A DNA stretch of 64,000 nt, taken from contig CADDYW010000001.1 in assembly GCA_902810745.1 (NCBI GenBank), positions 62,001 to 126,000 of the forward strand. Reading direction: 5' to 3'. The DNA is from Chloroflexota bacterium. Lineage in GTDB: Bacteria; Chloroflexota; UBA6077; FW602-bin22; CADDYW01. This document shows, in pieces, positions 8,538 to 16,959 of this stretch (its first letter is position 1; each line of letters opens with the position of its first letter). Both the position numbers and the translations under genes were made by a program. The notes beneath the pieces were generated by a model, which was not told the DNA's origin, made no database searches, and saw nothing but the letters and a program-made list of their open reading frames with translations.

Positions 8538-9260
8538 GTGCGCGGTGCCATCACGGTCTGTCGCGTCGCCTGCATTCCGGTGGAGATTCAGGTCTCCTGG
8601 CCACCGGTCTTCCTCTTCGTGAGCTGGGCACTCGCGGTTCGCTTCTTTCCTCGGCTCTATCCGGAGTGGTCCACGTCCAGCCACTGGATGGCCGGCGTCC
8701 TCTGCAGCGTCTTGCTGTTCGGGTCACTCCTCGCTCATGAGCTAGGCCACGCGCTCGTGGCACGCTGGCGAGGTCTTTCTGTCTTTCGGATCAGCCTGTT
8801 CTTTCTCGGCGGCATCGCGGAGATTGGCGTCGATGATGGGACGCCGGGCGACGAATTCTGGATGACACTGGCCGGACCAGCCACCAGCGTACTTCTCGCG
8901 GTCAGCTTCGTCGGGGTTGGACTGGCGATAGCCGCGACGGATCAACGTCTCGGTGCCGTTGCGCTGTACCTGGGGATCAGCAATGCGCTGCTGGCTGCCT
9001 TCAACCTGCTCCCGGGGTACCCACTGGATGGTGGTCGGCTGTTTCGCGCGGTCCTCTGGCAGATTTTTGGCGATCGGACGCGCGCGACTCGCTGGGCGAG
9101 CTGTCTGGGCCTGGGAATCGGCGTCGTGGGCATCGTCTCCGGCCTGGTCGACGTGATATCTGGCGACGCGCTCGTCGGGATCTGGCTGGCTGCCGTCGGA
9201 GCGTTCCTGATCTTGGCCGTGCGCGGCCGAATTTCCACGATCCTCACCTCTCCCTCTTGA
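8538..9260 (+). CDS. M50-family (site-2-protease type) membrane metalloprotease
   Basis: Predicted intramembrane zinc protease of the SpoIVFB/S2P-like group, with 240 residues and about five to six transmembrane segments. Zinc ligands are H67 and H71 of HELGH, with D164 of LPGYPLDGG as third ligand. It has neither the PDZ domain of RseP nor the C-terminal CBS pair common in this subgroup, so it is a minimal catalytic core. Its substrate cannot be told from sequence. The TGA stop overlaps the -35 hexamer of the imuA promoter, so the next operon is transcriptionally separate. A second M50 gene, rseP, lies at the right end of the window. Confidence 0.85.
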   Translation: MRGAITVCRVACIPVEIQVSWPPVFLFVSWALAVRFFPRLYPEWSTSSHWMAGVLCSVLLFGSLLAHELGHALVARWRGLSVFRISLFFLGGIAEIGVDDGTPGDEFWMTLAGPATSVLLAVSFVGVGLAIAATDQRLGAVALYLGISNALLAAFNLLPGYPLDGGRLFRAVLWQIFGDRTRATRWASCLGLGIGVVGIVSGLVDVISGDALVGIWLAAVGAFLILAVRGRISTILTSPS

Positions 9261-9285
9261 CACTAGAATATTTGTTCTATATGAT
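9257..9285 (+). promoter_or_regulatory. Consensus-like promoter of the imuA-imuB-dnaE2 operon
   Basis: A perfect -35 TTGACA (9257-9262) and a -10 TATGAT (9280-9285) are separated by exactly 17 nt. The spacer is almost completely filled by a palindrome resembling a LexA site. A bound repressor would block polymerase directly. The start would fall near 9292, with the imuA ATG at 9354. Confidence 0.8.
9264..9279. promoter_or_regulatory. Putative LexA/SOS operator
   Basis: The 16-bp sequence TAGAATATTTGTTCTA has 5-nt palindromic arms (TAGAA/TTCTA). It matches the Gram-positive/actinobacterial SOS core GAAC-N4-GTTC at seven of eight positions (GAAT-ATTT-GTTC). It sits between the -35 and -10 of an error-prone polymerase operon, the operon type controlled by LexA in other bacteria. 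The LexA specificity of this organism is not known from the window. Confidence 0.6.
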
Positions 9286-9353
9286 GGGAAGCAGGCAGCC
9301 TCACCCTCGATTCCTCTTCGAAAAAAGCTTCGATAAGTGGGAGAGTGCCATCG

Positions 9354-10460
9354 ATGAGCGACCAGACCTGTACTACAGGCCAGCCCACCACTCCACCCCT
9401 CGACCGGGAAGAACGCCTGCAGATCGTCCTCCGCGAACTCGAGCGCCGTTTCGGGCCATGGATCGTCTATCGGCTGAAAGATGCTCGGCCAGCGCTCGGC
9501 AATCTCGCCATCTCGACCGGCTCTCTATCGCTCGACCTCGCCACCGGTATCGGCGGTTTCCCGCGTGGTCGTATCACCGAGCTGATTGGCCCGACTAGCT
9601 CGGGCAAGAGCACTTTAGCCTTCCACCTCCTGGCGAACGCGCAGCGCCAACGGGGCTTTGTCACGCTTATCGACTCTACTCACCAGGTTAGCTTCGATCA
9701 GATGAAGCACTGTGGCGTCGACCTCGCAGATCTCTTTCTCGTCGTACCAGAGAGCGCTCGGGAAGCACTGGAGGTCGCGGCGCTACTGGTCGAGAGTAAA
9801 GGGTTGGATGCCCTGGTCATCGGCCCACTATCCGATCTGATTGGGAGATCAGCGCGAGTGGGCCAGAGCGCGGCAAGAAAGCTGGGACGCCTGAATGCGA
9901 TCATGCACGCCGCGCCGACCGCGGTCGTTTTCCTGTCCGACGACAGAATTCGGCCCCCCATGATCCCGGTCAGCCGAGCCCTTCGCCACTTTTCCTCTCT
10001 TCGAATCCAGATAACACCGCTGCGGCCTCTCCTCCATCCCTCTGGCGACGTCTTTGGGCTGCGCATCCGGGCCGAGACGGTTAAGAACAAGCTGGCGCCG
10101 GCGCATCGCCAGGCTGACTTCGACGTACGTCGCGAGCGAGGAGTTCATCGGGAAGCTGAGCTGATTGATCTCGGCCTCGCCAGATCGATTCTCGAAGAAC
10201 GATCACTCGGTATCTGCTTTGAGCGTCACTTCCTTGGGCGTGGGAGGACCCGGGCAATCGCCACGCTGGAGTGCGATCCAGCCCTGGCGCAGGACCTCGA
10301 AAATCGGATCACCGCGGGCTCTCCCTCTCTTCCCTCCTTCGATGCCCAGACCGAGCACTGTGCTGGCGCAGTACAGCCTTCCTCCGCGCCGCCAGAGCCC
10401 CACGTCTCCTTATCCTCCGACACGCGATTTCTGCCATCTCATCTCTGTACCCGGGAGTGA
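9354..10460 (+). CDS. imuA: ImuA-like degenerate RecA paralogue
   Basis: RecA-fold accessory protein of the translesion mutasome, 368 residues. It aligns with RecA through DREERLQIVLRELERRFG, STGSLSLDLATGIGGFPRGRI and the Walker A loop GPTSSGKST (residues 79-87). The usual catalytic Glu of RecA's GPESSGKT is Thr81. The Walker B Asp is Gly157 (LVIGP), and the NQLR region is not conserved. Nucleotide binding may persist, but canonical recombinase activity looks unlikely. The family link comes from synteny with imuB and dnaE2. ATG 9354 is preferred (GGGAG about 10 nt upstream) over GTG 9345. The C-terminal 80 residues are low complexity. The stop is 4 nt before imuB. Confidence 0.8.
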   Translation: MSDQTCTTGQPTTPPLDREERLQIVLRELERRFGPWIVYRLKDARPALGNLAISTGSLSLDLATGIGGFPRGRITELIGPTSSGKSTLAFHLLANAQRQRGFVTLIDSTHQVSFDQMKHCGVDLADLFLVVPESAREALEVAALLVESKGLDALVIGPLSDLIGRSARVGQSAARKLGRLNAIMHAAPTAVVFLSDDRIRPPMIPVSRALRHFSSLRIQITPLRPLLHPSGDVFGLRIRAETVKNKLAPAHRQADFDVRRERGVHREAELIDLGLARSILEERSLGICFERHFLGRGRTRAIATLECDPALAQDLENRITAGSPSLPSFDAQTEHCAGAVQPSSAPPEPHVSLSSDTRFLPSHLCTRE

Positions 10461-10464
10461 GGCC

Positions 10465-12000
10465 ATGCGTATCGGCTACGTCTGGTTTCCACATCTGTCG
10501 GTTCAGGTGGCCACGCTCCGCGATCCAGCGTTGCGTGGCCGGCCGCTCGTTATCGGCGGTGATCAGACCGGGCGAGGGCGGGTTGTCGACGCGAGCGACG
10601 ATTGCCTGGCAGCTGGCGTCACGAGCGGCATGGCCCTGCGCGAAGCAATCGAGCTGGTTCCAGCGGCGACGTTCCTGCCGGTTGATCCCAACGGCGACGC
10701 TGATATGTTCGCTCGAGCCCTCGATCTGCTTGACCGATTTGCCGAGGCAATCGAGGAGAATGGACGCCAGGGCGCATGGTTTGTTCCCGCTGGCCTCCCC
10801 TCGCACCCCCCGGCGCCGTGTGTCTCCGAAGCGCGGCGACTGGGTGCCACAATCGTCGATAGCATCGCGGCCGCGCTCGGTCTGAGCAGCCGGGTCGGGA
10901 TCGGGGCAGGGAAGTTCATCGCCCGCGTGGCCGCCGAGCGTGCTCCGGTAGGAGGCGTTGAAGTCGTTGCGACGGAATATTCAGCCGCGTATCTCGCGCC
11001 GCTGCCGGTCACGCTTCTGCCGCTCTCTCCCCGATCGATCGAACGGCTGAAGCTCCTCGGCGTTTCTACTATTGGAGACTTCGCTCACCTCCCCTCGGAT
11101 GCTCTACCGCGTCGTTTCGGTCCTGAAGCGGGCCTTGCCTGGCGTATCGCCCACGGTGATGACGATGCACTACTGATCCCGCGCCGCCGACCGGAAACGT
11201 GGTCGGCGCGGCAAACCTTCGAGCCACCAATCGAAGATCGTACGCTGATCCTCACCGCCTCTCGGGCGTTGCTGGACCGTCTCTGTCGGCCACTCCAGGA
11301 TCGAGGACGTGCGTTTCGGACGCTCTGGATCACGATCGGCCTGGAAGATGGACGGGTTCTCGATCAGCACGCCGACCTGCGCACACCGACGAGCGACCCT
11401 CGCCGATGCCTGCCAGTCCTCCAGAGTATGGTCGAGGCATTGACACTCGAACGGTCGGCAGCCTACGTGGCCGTGCGAATCGAGGCGATCAGGCACGAGC
11501 CAGCGAACCAAGGTGAGCTATTCGACCGCACAAGAGCCGAGCGCCGCGAGCGAATCGCCCAGACCCTCTCCGAGATCGCCCGACGCTATCGCGGGCGACT
11601 CCGCCGTGTCGTTCCGGGCGATAATCCGTCGAGCCTCTTCGTCGATCGCCGTCTCCTGCTCCTCCCATACGAGCCTGACGTGGGCCGTGGCTCGGTCAGC
11701 CATCACCTGGCCGAGCCGGCCACGCGCATCCGACCGATCCGGCTGATCGTACGTGACGGGCGAATCTACCTGGCAGGGCCGAGTGCAAGATCGGAGACGC
11801 GACCTGTCTCCTGGCAGGCTACTGGCGCATGGGAGAACGATGAGATCGTGGCGCTCCACGCTCGCTGGGAAGCTGACGACTGGTGGCCCGATACGACGCG
11901 GTGGACGTATTACCGAGTACGCACACGCCGTGGCCTGATCGCCACCCTGGCACGCGATCACGACCAACAGCGCTGGTTCTTGATCGAAAACTTCGATTGA
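10465..12000 (+). CDS. imuB: ImuB, inactive Y-family DNA polymerase homologue
   Basis: Adaptor of the ImuA-ImuB-DnaE2 mutasome, 511 residues. In Y-family polymerases the first motif is HVDMDCF; here the equivalent is YVWFPHL (residues 5-11). The SLDEAYLD region is QGAWFVPAG (102-110). All three catalytic acidic residues are therefore missing, as described for ImuB proteins. A sliding-clamp binding motif QGELF is visible at residues 349-353, consistent with recruitment by the beta clamp. The ATG 10465 lies just after the imuA stop with GGGAGTGAGG upstream; a longer in-frame opening into imuA is rejected. dnaE2 follows after 14 nt. Confidence 0.9.
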   Translation: MRIGYVWFPHLSVQVATLRDPALRGRPLVIGGDQTGRGRVVDASDDCLAAGVTSGMALREAIELVPAATFLPVDPNGDADMFARALDLLDRFAEAIEENGRQGAWFVPAGLPSHPPAPCVSEARRLGATIVDSIAAALGLSSRVGIGAGKFIARVAAERAPVGGVEVVATEYSAAYLAPLPVTLLPLSPRSIERLKLLGVSTIGDFAHLPSDALPRRFGPEAGLAWRIAHGDDDALLIPRRRPETWSARQTFEPPIEDRTLILTASRALLDRLCRPLQDRGRAFRTLWITIGLEDGRVLDQHADLRTPTSDPRRCLPVLQSMVEALTLERSAAYVAVRIEAIRHEPANQGELFDRTRAERRERIAQTLSEIARRYRGRLRRVVPGDNPSSLFVDRRLLLLPYEPDVGRGSVSHHLAEPATRIRPIRLIVRDGRIYLAGPSARSETRPVSWQATGAWENDEIVALHARWEADDWWPDTTRWTYYRVRTRRGLIATLARDHDQQRWFLIENFD

Positions 12001-12014
12001 TCGCGTGAATCGAT

Positions 12015-15000
12015 ATGACTACCAGGTACTCGCCCTTGCACGTTCACAGCAACTTCTCGCTGCTGCGTGGCGCATCCTCGGTCGAGGATCTGGTCGGGCG
12101 CGCGGCTAAGCTTGGCTACCGTTCGCTCGCGCTGACCGATCGTGATGCGCTCTACGGCACGGTCCGCTTCACCAAAGCGTGCGTGAACGCGGGGCTGCGA
12201 CCGATCCTTGGCAGCGAAGTAACACTCGAGGGGGGCTACCACCTTATTCTTCTGGCCGAGAACCAGGATGGCTACGCGAATCTCTGTCGACTGATCTCCC
12301 GAGCCCACGAGAACCAGCCCAAGGGCGAAGCCGTGCTCCCCTTCGACGCGCTTGCCGAGCGAGCGGGTGGGCTAATCGCGCTCTCTGGACCGCGCACGGG
12401 CGAGATCCCTCGGCTGCTCCTCGCCGGACGGCGTGCCGAGGCAGTCCGCGCCGCCAACCGCTACCGCGACGTCTTTGGCGATCGTTTCTACCTGGAGATC
12501 CAGAATCATTGCCTCCCCGACGATGGCTGGCTCATGGCCGAGCTCGCTGCCCTCGGGAAAGCCTGCCAGATCGATCTTGTCGCGACAACCGACGTTCACT
12601 ATGCCGAACCGGCGCGGCGAATGCTGCAGGATGTGCTCACCTGCATTCGAACCAAGACGACGATGGCCGCTCCGTCGCCCGAGCGTCTTCCCAACGGACA
12701 CTTCGGGTTGAAATCACCTGAAGAGCTACAGCACCTCTTCAAACAATTCCCAGAGGCCCTGGATCGAACCGCGATCATCGCCGAGCGCTGCGCCGTTTCG
12801 CTCGACTTCCACGGCGCGCGCTTTCCCCCGCTGAACCTGCCCGAGGGAGAGACCCCCGATACGTACCTCCGTCGGCTGTGTCTGGAGGGCGCGCGCAAGC
12901 GGTATCGTCCGCTATCCGAGAACGTTCTACGCCAGCTGGATCACGAGCTTTCCATCGTCGCTCAGGCTGGCCTGGCTCCTTTCTTCCTCATCGCTGCCGA
13001 CGTGGCCCGTCGATTTCACGGCCGCTGTCGGGGCTCGGCCGCGGGATCGCTGATCGTCTACTGCCTGGGAGTCAGCGCGGTCGACCCGCTTCGCTACGGA
13101 ATGCTCTTCGAGCGGTTCATCAATCCAGAGCGCCCAACTCTACCCGATATCGATATCGACTTCTCCGAGTGGCACCGCGAAGCCGCGATCGCCTACGTCT
13201 ACCAGACGTACGGAACCGAGCGCGCGGCGATGGTCTGCAACTACGTGCGCTATCGGGAACGGCTGGCAGTGCGCGATGTCGGGCGCGCGCTGGGCCTTCC
13301 CGCCGACCTGATCGATCGCCTGGCAAAATCGTTGGATCGTGGCTGGGGTCTACACGCCGGGGATCGGGGGTTGGCGGGAGAGAATCGGGCCGACGTCCAG
13401 GGTCAAGCAGCCGATCCCCACTCCCCGATTGCTACCTTGATGCGGCTCTGCCGGGAGATCGATGACTTCCCGCGCCATCTCAGTATTCACGTGGGAGGCA
13501 TGCTCGTGACCGGTCGTCCGCTGGTCGAGCTTTTCGGGCTGGAACCAGCCCGCAAGGAGGGAATCATCGTCGTCGGGGCCGACAAGGAAGACGTGGAGGA
13601 CGTCGGGCTGGGAAAGCTCGATCTACTCTGTCTGCGTGCGCTCTCAGTCGTCCAGGAGGCCGAGGCGCTAGAGCGTCGGCGTGGCGTACCACTCGATCTG
13701 CGACGGATCAATCTCGAAGACCCGGAGATCTACCGCATGCTCCGCCACGCTGACACAATTGGCGCATCACAGGTCGAGAGTCGCGCCCAGATGCAGAGCG
13801 TGGTCCGAACTCAGCCTCGCTGCTTTCGTGACTTGATCAATCAGTGCGCAATCATTCGCCCGGGCCCTATCGTCGCGGGCATGGTTCACCCTTACAACCG
13901 CCGCCGCCTGGGCCTGGAGAAGGTCGTCTACCTGCATCCTCTCCTCGAGCCGATCACCCGCGACACCCTGGGCATCTTCCTCTTTCAAGAGCAGGTGATC
14001 CTTGGAGTGATGGCCCTCACGGGCTGCACGGCCGGCGAAGCCGACGTCTTCCGACGGGCGATGGGATCGCATCGCTCCCGCGAAGCGATGCATCGGCTCG
14101 AGCCCTGGTTCCTCGAGCACGCACAAGCGAATGGAATCGATCACTCCATCGCCGCCGAGGCCTTTCGCCAGATCAGTGGCTTCGCCGATTTCGGGTTTTG
14201 TCGGTCTCACAGCGCAGCTCTCGCCCGGACTGCCTACGAAGGACTCTTTCTCAAGCGGTACCACCCTGCCGCGTTTTATGCTGCGCTCCTCAGCAACCAG
14301 CCGATGGGCTTCTACCCGGTCGAGGTGCTGGTCTGGGACGGCCGACGCCACGGTATTCGGTTCTTGCCAGCGGATATTAATCGAAGTGCTGCGCGCTGTA
14401 CGCTGGAGGATACCGTCTGCTGGATGGCGGGCGATGAAGGACAGGAAAGCACGAGAAATCACTCGCGGGCACCTCGCCTCCAGGGACCGACGCCGAGCGT
14501 GCGGCTCGGACTCGAGCAGGTTCGATGGGTCGGGCGAGAGATCGCAGCCAGGATCGTTGCCGAGCGAGAAGCAGGTGGCCCTTATCATTCGCTTCACGAC
14601 TTCTGTCAGCGTACTGGCATCACCGGCAAAGCGGCCGAGGGCCTCATCCTGGCCGGCGCCTTCGACTTCGAGGGACGCTCGCGGCAAGATCAGCTCTGGG
14701 AGCTGTATGGAAGGATCGGCGATTCGACCAGACGATCGCTGAGGCTCGCTGAAGAAAGCGCGACACTCCCCGAGCGCCCCGAGCACGAGCAGATCTTGCT
14801 CGATCATCTTGTCCTGGGCTTCAGCCTGGAGCATCACCTCGTCGAAGGCTACCGGCGCCGGCTGGACGCGCTCGGAGTCATCCGAAGCGACAAGCTCGAG
14901 CACCAGCCGGCTGGCCGCGAGGTGCGCGTGGGAGGTCTGGTCGTCTGCCGCCAGCACCCGATGACCGCGAAGGGGTACGTCTTTCTGACGCTCGAGGACG

Positions 15001-15230
15001 AGAAAGGACTGATCAACGTCATCGTACGTCCGGAGATCTATCGCCAGTATCGTGATGCCCTTCGGAATAGCTGCCTGGTCGCGGTCGCTGGAACGCTGCA
15101 GCGGGCTTTCGGTACGGTCAATGTCGTCGCTCAGCGAGCGATTGCGCTCGACCCGCGGGTTCCCAGCGCCCCGGTCGTGCGTACCGGCGAGCTCATCGAC
15201 GCGGGCGTGCGCTCGCACGATTTTCACTGA
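12015..15230 (+). CDS. dnaE2: Error-prone DNA polymerase DnaE2
   Basis: C-family replicative-type polymerase used for mutagenic translesion synthesis. The 1071-residue protein starts with a PHP domain (PLHVHSNFSLLRG near residues 7-19). The polymerase core has PDIDIDF (377-383, catalytic D378 and D380) and KLDLLCL (third Asp at 536). A helix-hairpin-helix region and a C-terminal OB fold follow. Length and the QVESRAQM motif fit DnaE2 rather than replicative DnaE1. It is last in the putative SOS-controlled operon, 14 nt after imuB. Confidence 0.94.
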   Translation: MTTRYSPLHVHSNFSLLRGASSVEDLVGRAAKLGYRSLALTDRDALYGTVRFTKACVNAGLRPILGSEVTLEGGYHLILLAENQDGYANLCRLISRAHENQPKGEAVLPFDALAERAGGLIALSGPRTGEIPRLLLAGRRAEAVRAANRYRDVFGDRFYLEIQNHCLPDDGWLMAELAALGKACQIDLVATTDVHYAEPARRMLQDVLTCIRTKTTMAAPSPERLPNGHFGLKSPEELQHLFKQFPEALDRTAIIAERCAVSLDFHGARFPPLNLPEGETPDTYLRRLCLEGARKRYRPLSENVLRQLDHELSIVAQAGLAPFFLIAADVARRFHGRCRGSAAGSLIVYCLGVSAVDPLRYGMLFERFINPERPTLPDIDIDFSEWHREAAIAYVYQTYGTERAAMVCNYVRYRERLAVRDVGRALGLPADLIDRLAKSLDRGWGLHAGDRGLAGENRADVQGQAADPHSPIATLMRLCREIDDFPRHLSIHVGGMLVTGRPLVELFGLEPARKEGIIVVGADKEDVEDVGLGKLDLLCLRALSVVQEAEALERRRGVPLDLRRINLEDPEIYRMLRHADTIGASQVESRAQMQSVVRTQPRCFRDLINQCAIIRPGPIVAGMVHPYNRRRLGLEKVVYLHPLLEPITRDTLGIFLFQEQVILGVMALTGCTAGEADVFRRAMGSHRSREAMHRLEPWFLEHAQANGIDHSIAAEAFRQISGFADFGFCRSHSAALARTAYEGLFLKRYHPAAFYAALLSNQPMGFYPVEVLVWDGRRHGIRFLPADINRSAARCTLEDTVCWMAGDEGQESTRNHSRAPRLQGPTPSVRLGLEQVRWVGREIAARIVAEREAGGPYHSLHDFCQRTGITGKAAEGLILAGAFDFEGRSRQDQLWELYGRIGDSTRRSLRLAEESATLPERPEHEQILLDHLVLGFSLEHHLVEGYRRRLDALGVIRSDKLEHQPAGREVRVGGLVVCRQHPMTAKGYVFLTLEDEKGLINVIVRPEIYRQYRDALRNSCLVAVAGTLQRAFGTVNVVAQRAIALDPRVPSAPVVRTGELIDAGVRSHDFH

Positions 15231-15386
15231 CTCCGACAACGAACATTCCCGGGCAATCGAGGACGTCGGACCGACACACCGTCAGCTGACGCGCCGAGAC
15301 GCCGTGCACTGCCAAACCCTGCGCATTGCACGCGGGAACAGCGTCGCATATGTGCACGCCGCTTCCGCAAAAACCAACGCTGACCG

Positions 15387-15415
15387 TTGCAGAACGCGCA
15401 CAAATCGCGTATAAT
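15387..15415 (+). promoter_or_regulatory. Promoter of tRNA-His
   Basis: TTGCAG (15387-15392), 17 nt, then a perfect TATAAT (15410-15415). Transcription would begin near 15422, about 19 nt before the tRNA. The gap from 15231 to here shows no gene. Confidence 0.7.
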
Positions 15416-15440
15416 GCAGGTACGGCGTCCAACGCCACGT

Positions 15441-15517
15441 GGTGAGCGTAGCTCAGCGGTGAGAGCACCTGACTGTGGATCAGGGGGTCGCGGGTTCAAA
15501 TCCCGCCGTTCACCCCA
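15441..15517 (+). tRNA. tRNA-His (anticodon GUG)
   Basis: A full cloverleaf can be drawn. The acceptor stem is GTGAGCG/CGTTCAC, the D arm GCTC...GAGC, and the anticodon stem CCTGA/TCAGG around loop CTGTGGA (anticodon GTG). The variable loop has 5 nt and the T arm is GCGGG-TTCAAAT-CCCGC. The extra 5' G (G-1 at 15441) opposite C73 is the identity element unique to tRNA-His, and the 3' CCA is encoded. It has its own promoter and terminator. Confidence 0.97.
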
Positions 15518-15518
15518 C

Positions 15519-15550
15519 ATCGCCTAGAGCTTCTAGGCGATTTTCTTTTT
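15519..15550 (+). terminator. Rho-independent terminator of tRNA-His
   Basis: A 10-bp perfect stem (ATCGCCTAGA, 15519-15528, with TCTAGGCGAT, 15532-15541) closes a 3-nt loop. It is followed by TTTCTTTTT, directly after the CCA end. Confidence 0.9.
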
Positions 15551-15646
15551 GCCCCGCGTGACCTTCCCGATCCGCGCCGATCCACCCCTCACGTTCGCGA
15601 TCTGACTGAAATCTGACTGAAAGCGGACGCCGGAGCCGATTCCGGC

Positions 15647-15928
15647 CTAGTGAGCCTGCACCGCCGCGCCCGCGACGACACGCTCGGCGCGTGTCACGCG
15701 ATTGTACAGCCAGCCAGTGACCCATCCCAGAGCGAACCCGGTCAGCAAACCATAGCCCGCACCGATCAGTCCGCCCATGAACGTTGGCCGATAGCCCGGA
15801 TAGAACGTCGTCATTACCTCGAACGCTCCGCCACCGACCTGAAACAGCCCGGCAGCCCACGCCAGCAGCGCCATGTAGGCGCCGTAGGCAGCCCCCGTAC
15901 TAACGCCGAGTGCCCACGCATTCAGCAT
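15647..15928 (-). CDS. Small membrane protein, bacteriophage-holin-like family
   Basis: A 93-residue integral membrane protein with two to three helices (about 5-28 and 50-74). The pattern FYPGYRPTFMGGLIGAGYG followed by GFALGWVTGWLYNR matches a widespread family of small chromosomal proteins often named bacteriophage holin. No phage genes occur nearby, so a lysis role is not supported; membrane-structural or transport roles are equally possible. The ATG at 15928 follows TGAGGAG at 8 nt. It stands alone and is divergent from the GntR gene. Confidence 0.65.
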   Translation of the reverse strand: MLNAWALGVSTGAAYGAYMALLAWAAGLFQVGGGAFEVMTTFYPGYRPTFMGGLIGAGYGLLTGFALGWVTGWLYNRVTRAERVVAGAAVQAH

Positions 15929-16012
15929 CTCTACAGCTCCTCACGTGAAATTGCCTTCTCGACGCAGGAGCCATGCCACCACCCCGATCGAAGGACCTGA
16001 GTGCCTGCCTTC

Positions 16013-16042
16013 TTGACGGGCTTTCGCACACCGTGGTAGGCT
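16013..16042 (+). promoter_or_regulatory. Predicted promoter of the GntR-family regulator
   Basis: TTGACG (16013-16018), an 18-nt spacer and TAGGCT (16037-16042) with a TGG extension. The leader to GTG 16082 is about 33 nt and contains GAGGGAG. Confidence 0.45.
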
Positions 16043-16081
16043 TACTGGCGAACAAGGTCTCGGGCCGAGGGAGTATAGCGG

Positions 16082-16801
16082 GTGCCGCGCTACGCCGTTA
16101 TCGAAGAGGAAATACGCCAGAAGATCGGAAGCGGAGAGATTCGCCCGGGCGAGCCCCTACCTCCCGAGCTCCGACTGTGCCGAGACTTCGGAGTCAGCCG
16201 CCACACGCTGCGTCGGGCTCTCGAATCACTGCAGCGCGATGGCCTGATCACCCGTCATCCGGGGCGTGGTACCTTCATCACCCGACCGCCACTCGTAACG
16301 CAGCCGCTTGGCGGATTCTACTCATTCGTTGGCTCGCTAACCCAGCAAGGTCTCGCGCCGCGCTCGATTACACTCGAGCGCGCCGTCGTACCCGCGTCCA
16401 AACAGTCACAGGAAAAACTGGCCATCGGCCCGAACGAGCAGGTTATCCGCCTGATCCGAAAGCGACTCGCGGACGAAACTCCACTCGCGCTCGAGATTGC
16501 CGAGATCCCGTATCGCCTCTTCCCATCACTGGCCACGCTGGACCTCGGCGACCGCTCGCTTTACGAGGCGCTCGAGCAAGAGTCCGGTCTTCTCATCACC
16601 GGAGCCGCCGAGACGATCCGACCGGTCGTGCTCAGCAAGGAGGAGGCCGCGCTCCTCGAGGTTCCGTCCGGCAGCGCCGCGTTCCACGTCGAGCGATTGA
16701 CGTCGGCGCGTGAGCAGCGTGTCGAATGGCGGCGCAGCCTTATCCGGGGCGACCGGTATCTTTATTCGGTCGAGCTACCGCGAACCCGATCGTCAAGCTG
16801 A
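16082..16801 (+). CDS. GntR-family transcriptional regulator, HutC/UTRA type
   Basis: A 239-residue DNA-binding repressor-type protein. It has an N-terminal winged helix-turn-helix (about 1-70; GEPLPPELRLCRDFGVSRHTLRRALESLQRDGLI) and a C-terminal UTRA ligand-binding domain (about 85-235). UTRA domains usually sense small metabolites such as sugars or amino-acid derivatives. GTG 16082 is the start, with GAGGGAG 8 nt upstream. No operon partner is present; the neighbouring dehydrogenase gene converges on it, so its targets cannot be named. Confidence 0.88.
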   Translation: MPRYAVIEEEIRQKIGSGEIRPGEPLPPELRLCRDFGVSRHTLRRALESLQRDGLITRHPGRGTFITRPPLVTQPLGGFYSFVGSLTQQGLAPRSITLERAVVPASKQSQEKLAIGPNEQVIRLIRKRLADETPLALEIAEIPYRLFPSLATLDLGDRSLYEALEQESGLLITGAAETIRPVVLSKEEAALLEVPSGSAAFHVERLTSAREQRVEWRRSLIRGDRYLYSVELPRTRSSS

Positions 16802-16959
16802 GCCGACGCCGTCGTCCAGCAGCGGGACCGGCTCCTGCTTCAATGTAGACGGGTGCTCCCCAGTGTCTTCACCCGGGAGAGGTATGGGAATCACCCCTGG
16901 AAGCAGCACACAGAGCTACGTCCCCCAAGCCAGACCCTGGTCGCTCTCCTGGTTCGGCA

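Noticed and set aside
10165-10464. In-frame N-terminal extension of imuB into imuA
   Set aside because: The Y-family fold begins at MRIGYVWFP (10465), which has a ribosome site and a 4-nt spacing from imuA.
13767-15239. Open frame of about 490 codons opposite dnaE2
   Set aside because: Antisense to conserved polymerase coding sequence with no motif or ribosome site.
15647-15928. Holin-like gene as evidence for a prophage next to the tRNA-His
   Set aside because: No integrase, attachment-site repeat, structural or lysis genes are nearby; this family is common in chromosomes without phage.
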